Part shown: positions 24,676 to 32,483 of the stretch, piece by piece
Position numbering within the stretch: position 1 is the stretch's first letter
Layout: each line of letters starts with the position of its first letter
Assembly: GCA_050945795.1 (NCBI GenBank)
Contig: JBMNTP010000013.1
Coordinates: 1-48,200 of the forward strand
DNA: 48,200 nt
Direction: 5' to 3'
From: JBMNTP01 sp050945795
Lineage (GTDB): Bacteria; Bacillota; Clostridia; Christensenellales; MGBC116941
Notes under the pieces: generated by a model
Databases searched by the model: none
What the model was told of the DNA's origin: nothing
The model's input: only the letters and a program-made list of their open reading frames with translations
Position numbers and translations under genes: made by a program

Positions 24676-26103
24676 CTATCTAGGCAACCTGCCTTCTACC
24701 AGCCTTTTCATATCCTCAAAGTCACCAAGGTCGTTTATGCTTATTGAAGAAGCGTCTATAAGCGAGCTTGTATCCTCGCCCTGCCCGCTTATGGTTGAGG
24801 GTATGCTGCCGTCTAGCTGCCCCTTTACGCTCTTAGCCCTAAGCAGGCAAAAGTCGGTGAAAGTGTCTGCCGCCAAAAGAAAATCATCATGGGAGCAGAA
24901 TTTTGTTGGGTCTCTTTCAACATACGGCGAAATCAGCGAGATGGTTTTTTCAACCTTTTCTTCAAAATACCCGCTGTCAAAATACGAATAAATAAAGTAA
25001 TTGTAGTGATTATGATAGCGCATTAAATTGCCGTAATCAAACAAGAGATTATAAAACATAGGCCGCCTTACCATCACATCCCAGGGTGCCGGCGTGTCTA
25101 TGGGGTAATTTATAAGCGATGTAGCGTCACTTGAAAGCTCCGGCCTTCCAAGAGAGTAAGTTCCATACGCAAGGTTATAATCCCAGGGCAGCATCGACAG
25201 CACTCCGTCTTTTTCGTATAGATAGTAGTTATGCCCTGTTCTGCCAAGATAGCTATCGAGGTTTACTACAAAAGACTGCACTGTAAAATACCGCAATACA
25301 GCGCTTATATCCACAACATTTTCTAAGTTTTCTCCGGTAGAAAGCCGTTTTAATGACGCTATCAGCCGCTCTTTATCCGTATCTTTTATGTCCGTTCTGG
25401 CTTTTCTAAAAATATTATCGTATCTCCCAAACTCATCCCCCGTATATATAAGGGCAACATCGCTGTTGTCGTCCTCCAGAGTGCGGTATTCCGGCTTGTA
25501 GATTATGCCGGTATCGCGGCCAAAATTCCTTTGATTAAACGCCTCTCTAATCTCCTCAATGGCTACAAACAGGCCCCAATCCTCGCCGTTAACCGTTACA
25601 AACGCGTAACTGCATAGCGGCGCAGCAACATCCATATGCCTCATCATATCGTATGTCATATAGTCTTTAAGAAAAGCGTTGTCCTGGAAAGAGGCGTTTA
25701 GCGACAGCCTGTCCAGCCCGTAATATGAGCCGCCTTTTTCATAGTGGTTAAACTTTAGCTTGAGGCTGAATCTTTGCGAGCCGTACTTAGCTATCTGCCT
25801 AAGTGAGTTTGAGCCTTTGGCGCGTATGCCAATATCCGAGAACATCTCGCCATCTATAACGGCGGCGCAGTTAATATATTCCTTATCCGCCGCATTTTGC
25901 AATAGGCTTTGCCAATCGCTTTCATCTACTCTTATATCTATCGTGTGCACTCTATTTTGATCAAACAGACGCGAGGCATAAGGCGGTGTCGAAATGGCTT
26001 TAGCAATACCTAAATCCTCTCCGTTTATAAGCAGCACAGTAAGCGCCATAGCGAGTATTATAGCGAAAACGCAAATAATATCAATTTTCCTGTGCTTTAT
26101 CAT
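24676..26103 (-). CDS. CotH-type atypical protein kinase, membrane-anchored
   Basis: 475 residues with an N-terminal membrane anchor at about residues 8-27 and a CotH domain from about 50 to 400. Typical elements are DIGIRAKGSNSLRQ, FSLKLKFNHY, a LDRLSLNASFQDN block and DSYLGRTGHNYYLYEKDG followed by LSMLPWDYNLAYG, the region with the metal-binding Asp. CotH of Bacillus is a spore-coat kinase that phosphorylates Ser in repeat regions of coat proteins. Here the catalytic domain lies outside the membrane, as do the repeat tails of two products of the same operon. It lies 8 bp after the DUF4956 gene and is preceded by the VTC-domain gene, a widespread neighbourhood. Confidence 0.88.
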   Translation of the reverse strand: MIKHRKIDIICVFAIILAMALTVLLINGEDLGIAKAISTPPYASRLFDQNRVHTIDIRVDESDWQSLLQNAADKEYINCAAVIDGEMFSDIGIRAKGSNSLRQIAKYGSQRFSLKLKFNHYEKGGSYYGLDRLSLNASFQDNAFLKDYMTYDMMRHMDVAAPLCSYAFVTVNGEDWGLFVAIEEIREAFNQRNFGRDTGIIYKPEYRTLEDDNSDVALIYTGDEFGRYDNIFRKARTDIKDTDKERLIASLKRLSTGENLENVVDISAVLRYFTVQSFVVNLDSYLGRTGHNYYLYEKDGVLSMLPWDYNLAYGTYSLGRPELSSDATSLINYPIDTPAPWDVMVRRPMFYNLLFDYGNLMRYHNHYNYFIYSYFDSGYFEEKVEKTISLISPYVERDPTKFCSHDDFLLAADTFTDFCLLRAKSVKGQLDGSIPSTISGQGEDTSSLIDASSISINDLGDFEDMKRLVEGRLPR

Positions 26104-26111
26104 GCTTTACC

Positions 26112-26783
26112 TCAGCCCACATAATCCCCGTTATAGCTTACTAAAACAACATCGGATACGCCCGGCGTTTCTAAAAGAGCGTCTATAAAAAAGCTGTCGC
26201 CTTCTTTTAGCCGTACCTCAAAGTTAAGTTCGGTCTTGCCTCGCGTAATACTTTTGCTTTTTAAAACCAGCTTTTTAACGCTTGAATCGAGCATCTCCCG
26301 CGCTCTTTTTTCTACCTCGGCGTTATCGCAGCGAAGTATCAATATATAGGGATTATCGTGGGATTTACGGCTGGTAAATATCAGCAGCATAACGCCTATA
26401 AAAGCGCTGCCAAATACAGCAAGCGGAATTAGCCCCGCGGCTATGACAATGCCAACCGCTATGCTCCAGAATAAAAATACAATATCAAGCGGCTCTTTAA
26501 TCGCAGTACGAAAGCGCACAATCGAAAGCGCGCCCACCATACCAAGAGATAGCACTATATTGCTTGTTACCGCCATTATAACCAAAGTTGATATCATGGT
26601 CAGCGCTATCAGCGTTACGCCAAAGCTTGCCGAATACATTACGCCGGTATACGTCTTTTTATATATCCAAAATATGAACATGCCTACTAAAAAGGCAAGC
26701 GTCATTCCTAATACCATATCAAACGCGGTAATGCTTATTACGTTCTCTAAAAACTTTGATTTAAATATATCCTGAAATGTCAT
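26112..26783 (-). CDS. DUF4956 membrane protein
   Basis: 223 residues. Four membrane segments lie at about residues 22-41, 47-75, 78-90 and 103-133, with the conserved block SLGMVGALSIVRFRTAIKEP between them, then a soluble C-terminal domain of about 85 residues. This is the DUF4956 family, which is regularly found next to CotH and VTC-domain genes. No activity is established. The soluble domain resembles small regulatory folds of transport proteins. It may supply the membrane part of a polyphosphate or phosphotransfer complex (inference). The gene is 10 bp after the VTC gene and 8 bp before cotH. Confidence 0.85.
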   Translation of the reverse strand: MTFQDIFKSKFLENVISITAFDMVLGMTLAFLVGMFIFWIYKKTYTGVMYSASFGVTLIALTMISTLVIMAVTSNIVLSLGMVGALSIVRFRTAIKEPLDIVFLFWSIAVGIVIAAGLIPLAVFGSAFIGVMLLIFTSRKSHDNPYILILRCDNAEVEKRAREMLDSSVKKLVLKSKSITRGKTELNFEVRLKEGDSFFIDALLETPGVSDVVLVSYNGDYVG

Positions 26784-26793
26784 GGCGTTCTCC

Positions 26794-27468
26794 TCAATCG
26801 TATTTTCGACTCATAGCATATTTTGAAAAGGCGGCAGCCCTTCTGTCGCCTATCTGCACCGCCTTTGCCACAAACTCCGGCAAAAAATTATCGTACTTTA
26901 TCTCAAGCACCGCAAACGCATCGCCGCTTGGCATATAAAGCGGATTTTCCTCAAAGAAATTGCGGCTGTACAGTCCGGTGCGGATATCCCTATCAAGTGT
27001 AATCCTAACATTACCCGGCGTATAAACAAAAGGCTCTCGAATATACTCAACAATTGTCTTAGGTCGCAGCAGCCGCCCTTTATACTTGCTGTAAAATTCT
27101 ATCAGCAGATCATCTTTCCTAAAGAGCAGAAAATCTATCCGTCCTAAGAGTATGGCCTCTGTTTCCTCTCTAGAGAGCCGTACGCTTTTCTTTTGACCCA
27201 TACCCGACAGCTTTGTCTTTTTTTCAAGGCGGATAGCAGTAAAATCCTCATTGTAGCAGCGCAGTCTAAACTTTTCCCGCCGCTCCACGCCGTTTATTTT
27301 ATCCTTTAGCGCGGCATCAAAAGGATCGTCAAAATAAAGGCTGCGCACACGATATTCACCGTGTGCGTCAGCGTTTGCGTCCCGCTCAAGTATTTTTTCC
27401 AGCCGGCTTTTTAAAAGGAGATAGTCTCCATAATTAATAATATGCTTAAACTCATGCCGCAGTTTCAT
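26794..27468 (-). CDS. VTC-domain protein (polyphosphate polymerase-like)
   Basis: 224 residues covering one VTC (triphosphate-tunnel) domain. The basic and acidic tunnel residues are visible: LRHEFKH at the start, YRVRSLYFDD, EKFRLRCYN (Arg/Lys cluster), RLEKKTK (K83, K84), TIVEYIREPF, RITLDRDIR and VLEIKYD. In yeast Vtc4 this fold makes polyphosphate from ATP. Bacterial members next to CotH and DUF4956 are usually annotated as polyphosphate polymerases. The protein has no membrane segment of its own and probably works with the DUF4956 neighbour at the membrane. Activity is inferred from the family only. Confidence 0.87.
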   Translation of the reverse strand: MKLRHEFKHIINYGDYLLLKSRLEKILERDANADAHGEYRVRSLYFDDPFDAALKDKINGVERREKFRLRCYNEDFTAIRLEKKTKLSGMGQKKSVRLSREETEAILLGRIDFLLFRKDDLLIEFYSKYKGRLLRPKTIVEYIREPFVYTPGNVRITLDRDIRTGLYSRNFFEENPLYMPSGDAFAVLEIKYDNFLPEFVAKAVQIGDRRAAAFSKYAMSRKYD

Positions 27469-27485
27469 AGTTTGGCTCTCCGCTT

Positions 27486-28421
27486 TTAATCGTAATCACT
27501 GTAACCGCTGTCATCATAGTCCGAGTGACCGCTATCATCATAATCGCTATGCCCGCTATCGCCGTGATCCGAGTAGCCGCTATCATCATAGTCCGAATAA
27601 TCGCTATCGTCTTTGGTGCGCTTAGGAGCGGCGGTTTTGCCGCTGGTAGGAGCCGGTGTCGCCGATTTTGACGCATTCTTATCGTCCCACTCGTAGCTTA
27701 TTATCCTGCCGATCTTGGCGTCTATATCGTATTCATATTCTATGCCCTTCGCCTTAAACTCCAGCTCATATATCGCGCGTCCGTCATCTTTATCAAATTC
27801 CTTATCGTCAAATACGGCATCCTCGCTTTTTACGTTGGCGTGGGCAAGCGCGATTTCAATTGCCCTGTCCATAGTTATATATTCATCGTTGCCGCCTTTA
27901 TTGTCAACAGCAATCGTCCTGCGCTTAGCCGAGTCATTTTTATAATCCTCGGGCCCTATGTCTAGTATGTTGGAGTTTAGGTTTAACCCCTTTACCGTTG
28001 TTTGCACGTCACCCGCCAGTACTTCTATAAAATCGTCTTGCGGCAATACGGAGCCCGGCTCTATCTGTATTGTTATATTGCGGTATCCGCCATCCATATC
28101 CGATACAAAATATCCCGCGGCGTTTATTTTGCCCACCAAATCTTTTACAACATCTCTGGCATTTTTGCCTATATAATCGGCATATTCGCCAACAATCTTT
28201 GTGCCGTCATCGTTAAGGCCGTCAAGCTTTGTAGCTAGCCCTTCTTTATTGTAATGAACGGCAATTTCGGGATTTACCCGCAGTATAATCGTTCCGGTGT
28301 CTGCAACCTCGCCTATGTTCTCATCAGCCGATGCCGCCTGATTCGAGCATCCGGCGACTAGTGCCACACACATGGCGAGTATTAAAATCAATACCGTAGC
28401 AAATATTTTTCTTTTAGACAT
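27486..28421 (-). CDS. Lipoprotein with RsgI-like Asn-Pro domain, PepSY domain and Asp/Ser/Tyr repeat tail
   Basis: 311 residues. The lipobox LVAGC gives lipidation at C25. An RsgI/SEAL-like domain follows: ILRVNPEIAV with N50-P51, then a KEG and LNDDG pattern that lines up with the anti-sigma factor of the same operon. A PepSY domain (about 183-245; ITMDRAIEIALAHANV, IYELEFKAKG) comes next, then a Thr/Ala/Pro/Lys linker and about five octapeptide repeats of the form DSG[YH]SD[YH]D. The product is outside the membrane. It is the first gene of the VTC, DUF4956, cotH, sigI, rsgI run (17-bp gap to VTC). A decoy, signal or kinase-substrate role is possible but unproven. Confidence 0.85.
   Translation of the reverse strand: MSKRKIFATVLILILAMCVALVAGCSNQAASADENIGEVADTGTIILRVNPEIAVHYNKEGLATKLDGLNDDGTKIVGEYADYIGKNARDVVKDLVGKINAAGYFVSDMDGGYRNITIQIEPGSVLPQDDFIEVLAGDVQTTVKGLNLNSNILDIGPEDYKNDSAKRRTIAVDNKGGNDEYITMDRAIEIALAHANVKSEDAVFDDKEFDKDDGRAIYELEFKAKGIEYEYDIDAKIGRIISYEWDDKNASKSATPAPTSGKTAAPKRTKDDSDYSDYDDSGYSDHGDSGHSDYDDSGHSDYDDSGYSDYD
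27487..27606 (-). repeat. Five tandem 24-bp units coding the acidic tail
   Basis: Units begin at 27487, 27511, 27535, 27559 and 27583 and are degenerate copies of one another (for example TCATCATAGTCCGAGTGACC at 27511-27530). Each codes one DSGxSDxD octapeptide. They are protein-coding repeats, prone to copy-number change by slippage. Confidence 0.9.
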
Positions 28422-28467
28422 TTATCCTCTCTCCTGTTCCATTTAATTTTATCTTACAGTGATAGAA

Positions 28468-28496
28468 TACGCAGCCACTTTCCAAAAACCGGGGTC
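28468..28496 (-). promoter_or_regulatory. Possible SigI-type promoter upstream of the lipoprotein gene
   Basis: On the minus strand ACCCC stands upstream of CGTA. SigI promoters have a C-rich -35 and a CGWA -10, but the spacing here (19 nt) is longer than I would expect. If real, the operon would be autoregulated by its own sigma factor. It is a weak call. Confidence 0.25.
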
Positions 28497-28571
28497 AGTA
28501 AAAACTTTTTTATTTTCCGGCGCCACGTACTACTTATTTTTTCTATTATCGAACTGCTAATCTATACTAAA

Positions 28572-28577
28572 ATTATA
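28572..28577 (-). promoter_or_regulatory. Extended -10 promoter element of the lipoprotein/VTC/CotH operon
   Basis: TGATATAAT on the minus strand, an extended -10 (TGN before TATAAT), about 150 bp upstream of the lipoprotein start. No good -35 is seen, which extended -10 promoters tolerate. Confidence 0.45.
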
Positions 28578-28623
28578 TCAGAACGTCGTCATAAACGCTA
28601 ACAGCTGCTAATCCCATGCGAAT

Positions 28624-28658
28624 AAAAAAATCGCCAACCACAAACAGTGATTCGCGAT
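28624..28658 (-). terminator. Rho-independent terminator after the DUF503 gene
   Basis: On the minus strand ATCGC pairs with GCGAT outside and AATCAC with GTGGTT (one G-U) inside, with a TGTTT loop, followed by seven T residues (28624-28630). It closes the DUF503 transcript before the lipoprotein promoter. Confidence 0.85.
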
Positions 28659-28685
28659 ATAGATTCTTTAGTTTTGTGTATACCT

Positions 28686-28958
28686 TTATTCTTCAATCTC
28701 TATCAATTCAGCGTCGGCGTGTTCCTCCATATAACGTATAATCTCATCGAGCGATTGCCTAGCGTGACCGGCATTGCCGGATACAACCGCTACGCCGATA
28801 GTTAGCGTTCTATATATATCCTGCGTATCAACCTCGGATATGGAAGCGTTAAAACGCTTTCGCGTCTTGTCTATTAAGCTGCGGCTAACCTGCCGTTTAT
28901 CCTTTAGGGAAACGGCGTGAGCAATATGAAATGTTAGTTTTACGGACAGTATAATCAT
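28686..28958 (-). CDS. DUF503 family protein (YlxP-like)
   Basis: 90 residues matching the DUF503/YlxP family over the whole length: SLKDKRQVSRSLIDKTRKRF in the first half and AELIEIE at the end. Related ylxP genes usually lie near rbfA and infB, and a role near the ribosome has been proposed. Here it stands alone, with its own terminator and GGTGGAG before the ATG. Function is not established. Confidence 0.88.
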   Translation of the reverse strand: MIILSVKLTFHIAHAVSLKDKRQVSRSLIDKTRKRFNASISEVDTQDIYRTLTIGVAVVSGNAGHARQSLDEIIRYMEEHADAELIEIEE

Positions 28959-29055
28959 GGCTTCTCCACCATTATTAAGTATTCTATATGTTCTTAATTG
29001 CCCTAGTATCTGAGCATAAGTATATCATAAAGAGCGGCATAGCGCGGCGCACCGT

Positions 29056-29754
29056 TTATTCATCAACCAAGCGATACCCAACGCCGATCTCCGTCATAAT
29101 ATAACGGGGCTTTGAGGGATTTTTCTCGACCTTTCTACGCAACCCCGCCATCAAAGCACGTAACGCCTGCGTATCATGCCCGTAGTTTAGGCCGTATATC
29201 TCCTTAAGAATATACTGCGTTGTAAGCACTTTTCCTATATTGCGAAACAGCAATGAAAGTAGACTATATTCTAAAGGCGTTACATGAATTTCCTTATTAT
29301 CTAAATAAACGAGGTGTTTTTCAAAATCAATTTTCAGCCCTCCTACCGACCGAACAGCTTGTTCGGCATTATTGCCTTGCCTGTATAAATGTCTTATCGC
29401 CACCCTGATGCGAGCCAACAACTCTGTAGCCGAAAACGGCTTAGTTAGATAATCGTCGGCACCTAAATCAAGCGCTGCGGCTTTTTCTTTATCCTGATCC
29501 CGCGCCGAAACTACTATTATAGGCATCTGCGACCATTCCCTTACTTTTCTAATCACCTCCATGCCGTCAAAGTCGGGCAGGCCCAGATCAAGAAGCATCA
29601 AATCAATAGGTTCGGATACCAGATGATTAAGAGCGCTTTCCCCTGTACTTACAGCGGTATACGGAAAGCCCGCCGTCTCCAGCGCGTATCCTATAAAGCT
29701 TTGTATTTGCTTATCGTCTTCCACAACGAGAATACGTTCATAATACTGGCTCAT
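29056..29754 (-). CDS. kdpE: KdpE-type response regulator
   Basis: 232 residues of the OmpR/PhoB class. The receiver domain (1-120) has the acidic pair ED in VVEDDKQ, the phospho-acceptor Asp in LMLLDLGLPD and the Lys in YLTKPF. The winged-helix DNA-binding domain (about 130-230) ends with YIMTEIGVGYRLV. Overall it is closest to KdpE. The start overlaps the end of the kinase gene by ATGA, so both are made together. It probably activates the divergent potassium/sodium operon by way of the phased repeats at 31528-31580. The usual kdpFABC genes are not in the window. Confidence 0.9.
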   Translation of the reverse strand: MSQYYERILVVEDDKQIQSFIGYALETAGFPYTAVSTGESALNHLVSEPIDLMLLDLGLPDFDGMEVIRKVREWSQMPIIVVSARDQDKEKAAALDLGADDYLTKPFSATELLARIRVAIRHLYRQGNNAEQAVRSVGGLKIDFEKHLVYLDNKEIHVTPLEYSLLSLLFRNIGKVLTTQYILKEIYGLNYGHDTQALRALMAGLRRKVEKNPSKPRYIMTEIGVGYRLVDE

Positions 29755-31271
29755 TTATTTGCCTCCTCTAACGGCAATGTGAATACAAACTCGGCGCCTA
29801 AGCCATCCGTTCGATTCCGTGCGCTAATCGTTCCGCCATGCGCCTTTATAATAGACTCGCAAATTGCCAGCCCCAACCCCACGCCCAGCCGCGAATCGGA
29901 GCGATGAGAATGCGCAGTATAAAACATTTGGAATATGTTTGGCAGATCTGAAGGCGCAATACCGCACCCTGTGTCGCGAACAGAAAAAACAGCCTGATTA
30001 GATTCATTATCCCGCTGAACAGAAAGGCTTATTTCTCCTTTGGCATCAGTATGTTTTACAGCGTTTTCAATTAAATTTATAAGCACTTGATTTATAAGCC
30101 TGGCATCCATGGGAACCATAAGCAGCTTATCAGGCGCTTGCGCTTCTATATCGTACTCCGGATACCGATGGGCCATATAGCCAACAGCTCCGCCCAACAC
30201 TTCTTCCACAGCCTCAAGCTGTCTGTTTATCAAAAGCTTTCCATCTTGCAATCGGGTAAGGCTTAGCACATTTTCGACCAATAAATAGAGCCAGTTTACA
30301 TCCTTTTCAATTCCCGCAATAATAGCGTACCTTCGATCTTCTTTATCCGTCATGCTTTCGAGCATTTCCGTCGCTCCTAAAATGCCTGAAAGCGGCGTGC
30401 GAAGATCGTGAGATATGGAGCGGAGTAAATTGCTTCTGTATCGTTCCTGCTCCGTTTCTTCCCGTGAGCGTATTCTCTCTTGAGCCGAACGAAAGCGATC
30501 CATCGCCAGCGCCACGCTTTCAATCATAGTGTACAGCAAACGCATTTGAGCTTTATCCAATAATTGCGCCTGCTCTTTTGGTATTCTCAAAATACCCAGT
30601 ATGGCATCCCGTCCATAGATGGGGCAGTCATGGAATTCAATTCCTATTATGCTGCCGGTTCTTAACCCCTCTATACCATGCAGTATCGCGGCAGGATCAT
30701 CCACCTCTCGCCGTATCTGCTTTTCTTTTGAAATCTGCTGTATAAACGTTTTTTCCGGCATACCCTTCTCATCAAAGCACAGGCATGCTATTTTTTCGCA
30801 TACCACAGCGCTGATTGTCCTAACGGCGATTGACGCTATATCGTGTATATCCGCAGCGTCGGTTAAATGATTAGTAAGCGTGTATAGCGCCTTGGTTTCC
30901 ATCTCCCGTTCGCGGGCTTGACGCGCGCTTATTCTGGCATGAGAAGCCAGCGAGCTTGAGATAAAGGCGGTTATAGTCATAATAATAAAAGTGATAATGT
31001 AGCTTGGGGCGTTGGCGGTGAAGGTAAAATAAGGTTCGGTAAAAAGATAGTTGAAGGCGAAAGCCGCCACAACAGAAGTAATAAAACCGAAAATATATCC
31101 CGGCACAAGCAGCGTTGTAAGTAAAACGGCGAGCATATAAACAATCGCGATATTCGTTCTTGGCAGGTCAAGGTCGCGAAAAAAAAAGCCTATAGCGGAG
31201 GCGGCGCATAATATCCCCAGCACAATGATTATACGAATAAGCGTTTTTTTGATTTTATCATAATTCGTCAT
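29751..31271 (-). CDS. kdpD: KdpD-like sensor histidine kinase lacking the N-terminal KdpD and Usp domains
   Basis: 506 residues. Four membrane helices in a DUF4118 block lie at about residues 12-110 (LPRTNIAIVYMLAVLL). A GAF-like domain (about 130-260) follows, then the H box SISHDLRTPLSG with H288 and the ATPase domain with N, G1 and G2 boxes (NLIENAVKH, DTGCGI, GVGLGLAI). This corresponds to the C-terminal half of KdpD. The roughly 390-residue KdpD/Usp sensor part is missing, and the ATG at 31271 is clean, so this is a natural short form rather than a broken gene. It phosphorylates the KdpE-type partner encoded next to it. Confidence 0.9.
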   Translation of the reverse strand: MTNYDKIKKTLIRIIIVLGILCAASAIGFFFRDLDLPRTNIAIVYMLAVLLTTLLVPGYIFGFITSVVAAFAFNYLFTEPYFTFTANAPSYIITFIIMTITAFISSSLASHARISARQAREREMETKALYTLTNHLTDAADIHDIASIAVRTISAVVCEKIACLCFDEKGMPEKTFIQQISKEKQIRREVDDPAAILHGIEGLRTGSIIGIEFHDCPIYGRDAILGILRIPKEQAQLLDKAQMRLLYTMIESVALAMDRFRSAQERIRSREETEQERYRSNLLRSISHDLRTPLSGILGATEMLESMTDKEDRRYAIIAGIEKDVNWLYLLVENVLSLTRLQDGKLLINRQLEAVEEVLGGAVGYMAHRYPEYDIEAQAPDKLLMVPMDARLINQVLINLIENAVKHTDAKGEISLSVQRDNESNQAVFSVRDTGCGIAPSDLPNIFQMFYTAHSHRSDSRLGVGLGLAICESIIKAHGGTISARNRTDGLGAEFVFTLPLEEANK

Positions 31272-31634
31272 TTCTTTTTATCCTTTTGCCTTGAGCCTTT
31301 TTTCCGCCGGCTTTTCATTCTACATACATGCGGCGGCTTGTATAATTATTACTTACTATGCGACCTGTATAAATCATATTCCGCTGCCTTCTCTCACCAT
31401 TATATAATCCTTATCACTTGCCCAAATTCAAGCAATCCTAAGCATATTATGCTTCCGGCTTTTGAAATATACAATAGCTTATTAAGCGATTATTTTAAAA
31501 AGCTCTACGCGTTTTTAAGCAGATAAATTCTCACACCATTCTCACACAGATAAAGCATATCTCACACTGCCCTCACCCGCTTATTAGTAAAATTATTATG
31601 TAAAAACCGCTTATATAAGGCGAGGTGAAAAGAT
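31272..31634. promoter_or_regulatory. Divergent control region of kdpDE and the cation-pump operon
   Basis: 363 bp between the two divergent operons. A plus-strand TATAAT (31341-31346) with TCTACA 16 bp upstream could be one promoter with a long leader. A second -10 (TATTAT, 31594-31599) follows directly after the phased repeats and is the better candidate for regulated expression. No coding frame is credible. Confidence 0.5.
31528..31580 (+). promoter_or_regulatory. Two pairs of 11-bp phased direct repeats, probable KdpE sites
   Basis: CTCACAC occurs at 31530, 31541 and 31561, and CTCACCC at 31572. The steps are 11, 20 and 11 bp, so all four face the same side of the helix. OmpR/KdpE-type regulators bind paired direct repeats with this spacing. 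The last repeat covers the -35 position of the TATTAT -10 at 31594-31599, as expected for an activator site. Confidence 0.6.
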
Positions 31635-32027
31635 TTGCATGACAAAGATATCGGCTACTTCAATGATCTATCACAATTATGCACGAGAGTCAGATCGCTT
31701 ATTAAGGATAGGAACTACTCCGAATGTACCCGTTCTATTAGTGATGCTATGCGCGATTATCCTCATGCCCCGCATCCGCATAATCTGATGGGCATTCTAA
31801 TGGAGGAGCAAGGCAATCATGTGGCGGCTATGAAGCATTTTCGCGCGGCATGGGCTCTGGATCCTAGTTACTTGCCATGCCGCATCAATCTTGAGAGGTA
31901 CGGCAGCCTTTTTAATCACGGTACACGCGCCTTTGATGAAAATGATTGTATGCCACAGGACAATAGATTTAGATACAGACTTTGCTATAACGATACCGGC
32001 ATTGGGTATGTTGAGCGGCAGGAGTAA
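31635..32027 (+). CDS. Tetratricopeptide-repeat protein
   Basis: 130 residues starting at TTG, with GAGGTG about 7 nt upstream. The central part has TPR-like helical pairs (YSECTRSISDAMRDYPHAPH, then GNHVAAMKHFRAAWALDPSY). The last 40 residues are not repeat-like. It probably mediates protein contact. It is the first gene of the plus-strand operon, followed after 5 bp by two RCK proteins and the P-type pump, so it may help regulate the pump. There is no membrane segment or enzymatic motif. Confidence 0.8.
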   Translation: MHDKDIGYFNDLSQLCTRVRSLIKDRNYSECTRSISDAMRDYPHAPHPHNLMGILMEEQGNHVAAMKHFRAAWALDPSYLPCRINLERYGSLFNHGTRAFDENDCMPQDNRFRYRLCYNDTGIGYVERQE

Positions 32028-32032
32028 AATAA

Positions 32033-32482
32033 ATGAAACTTTTTTCAAAAATTAAAAAGCCATTATCCGGTGTGGTGATTATCGGATGCAACAGAACGGG
32101 AATTGCCTTGGCGCAAGCGCTTATGGCGCAAGGGTTTATAACTACATTAGTAGATAAATCCCCCGATGCTTTTAAGCTTGTGCCCTCGGAATATATGGGT
32201 AATGTTGTGTTGGGCGACGCGACAGACGGCAACATAATAGCCGACGCTTATTTTCAAGCAGCCAAAGCGATATATGTCGTTACCGCCTCCGACAATACAA
32301 ATATTTTTATAACGCAGATTCTTCGCCTAAGGTTAGGCATAGATACTAAAATTATATCCCGCCTAAATGATCCGGAGCGGGCTGAAGCGTACGCTGCGTT
32401 TAGCATGGAAACCGTTTCGGTAGAAAATATATTTGCGAATGAAATTAGTCGCGGCCTGTGTTCTTTGTGGAAGGTGATTTGA
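32033..32482 (+). CDS. RCK_N (TrkA-N) domain protein, short form
   Basis: 149 residues making one Rossmann-type RCK_N domain and no RCK_C domain. The glycine motif is altered (VIIGCNRTGIALA instead of GxGxxG). Asp at the end of strand 2 (LVDKS) and the GDATD motif are kept, so NAD(H) or nucleotide binding is still plausible. RCK proteins gate Trk/Ktr potassium channels, but no TrkH or KtrB gene is nearby. One base separates this gene from the next RCK gene. A heteromeric pair controlling the downstream pump is a reasonable reading (inference). Confidence 0.87.
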   Translation: MKLFSKIKKPLSGVVIIGCNRTGIALAQALMAQGFITTLVDKSPDAFKLVPSEYMGNVVLGDATDGNIIADAYFQAAKAIYVVTASDNTNIFITQILRLRLGIDTKIISRLNDPERAEAYAAFSMETVSVENIFANEISRGLCSLWKVI

Positions 32483-32483
32483 T

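Noticed and set aside
27487..27606. CRISPR-like repeat
   Set aside because: The 24-bp units are head-to-tail without spacers, degenerate and in frame with a lipoprotein tail; no cas genes are present.
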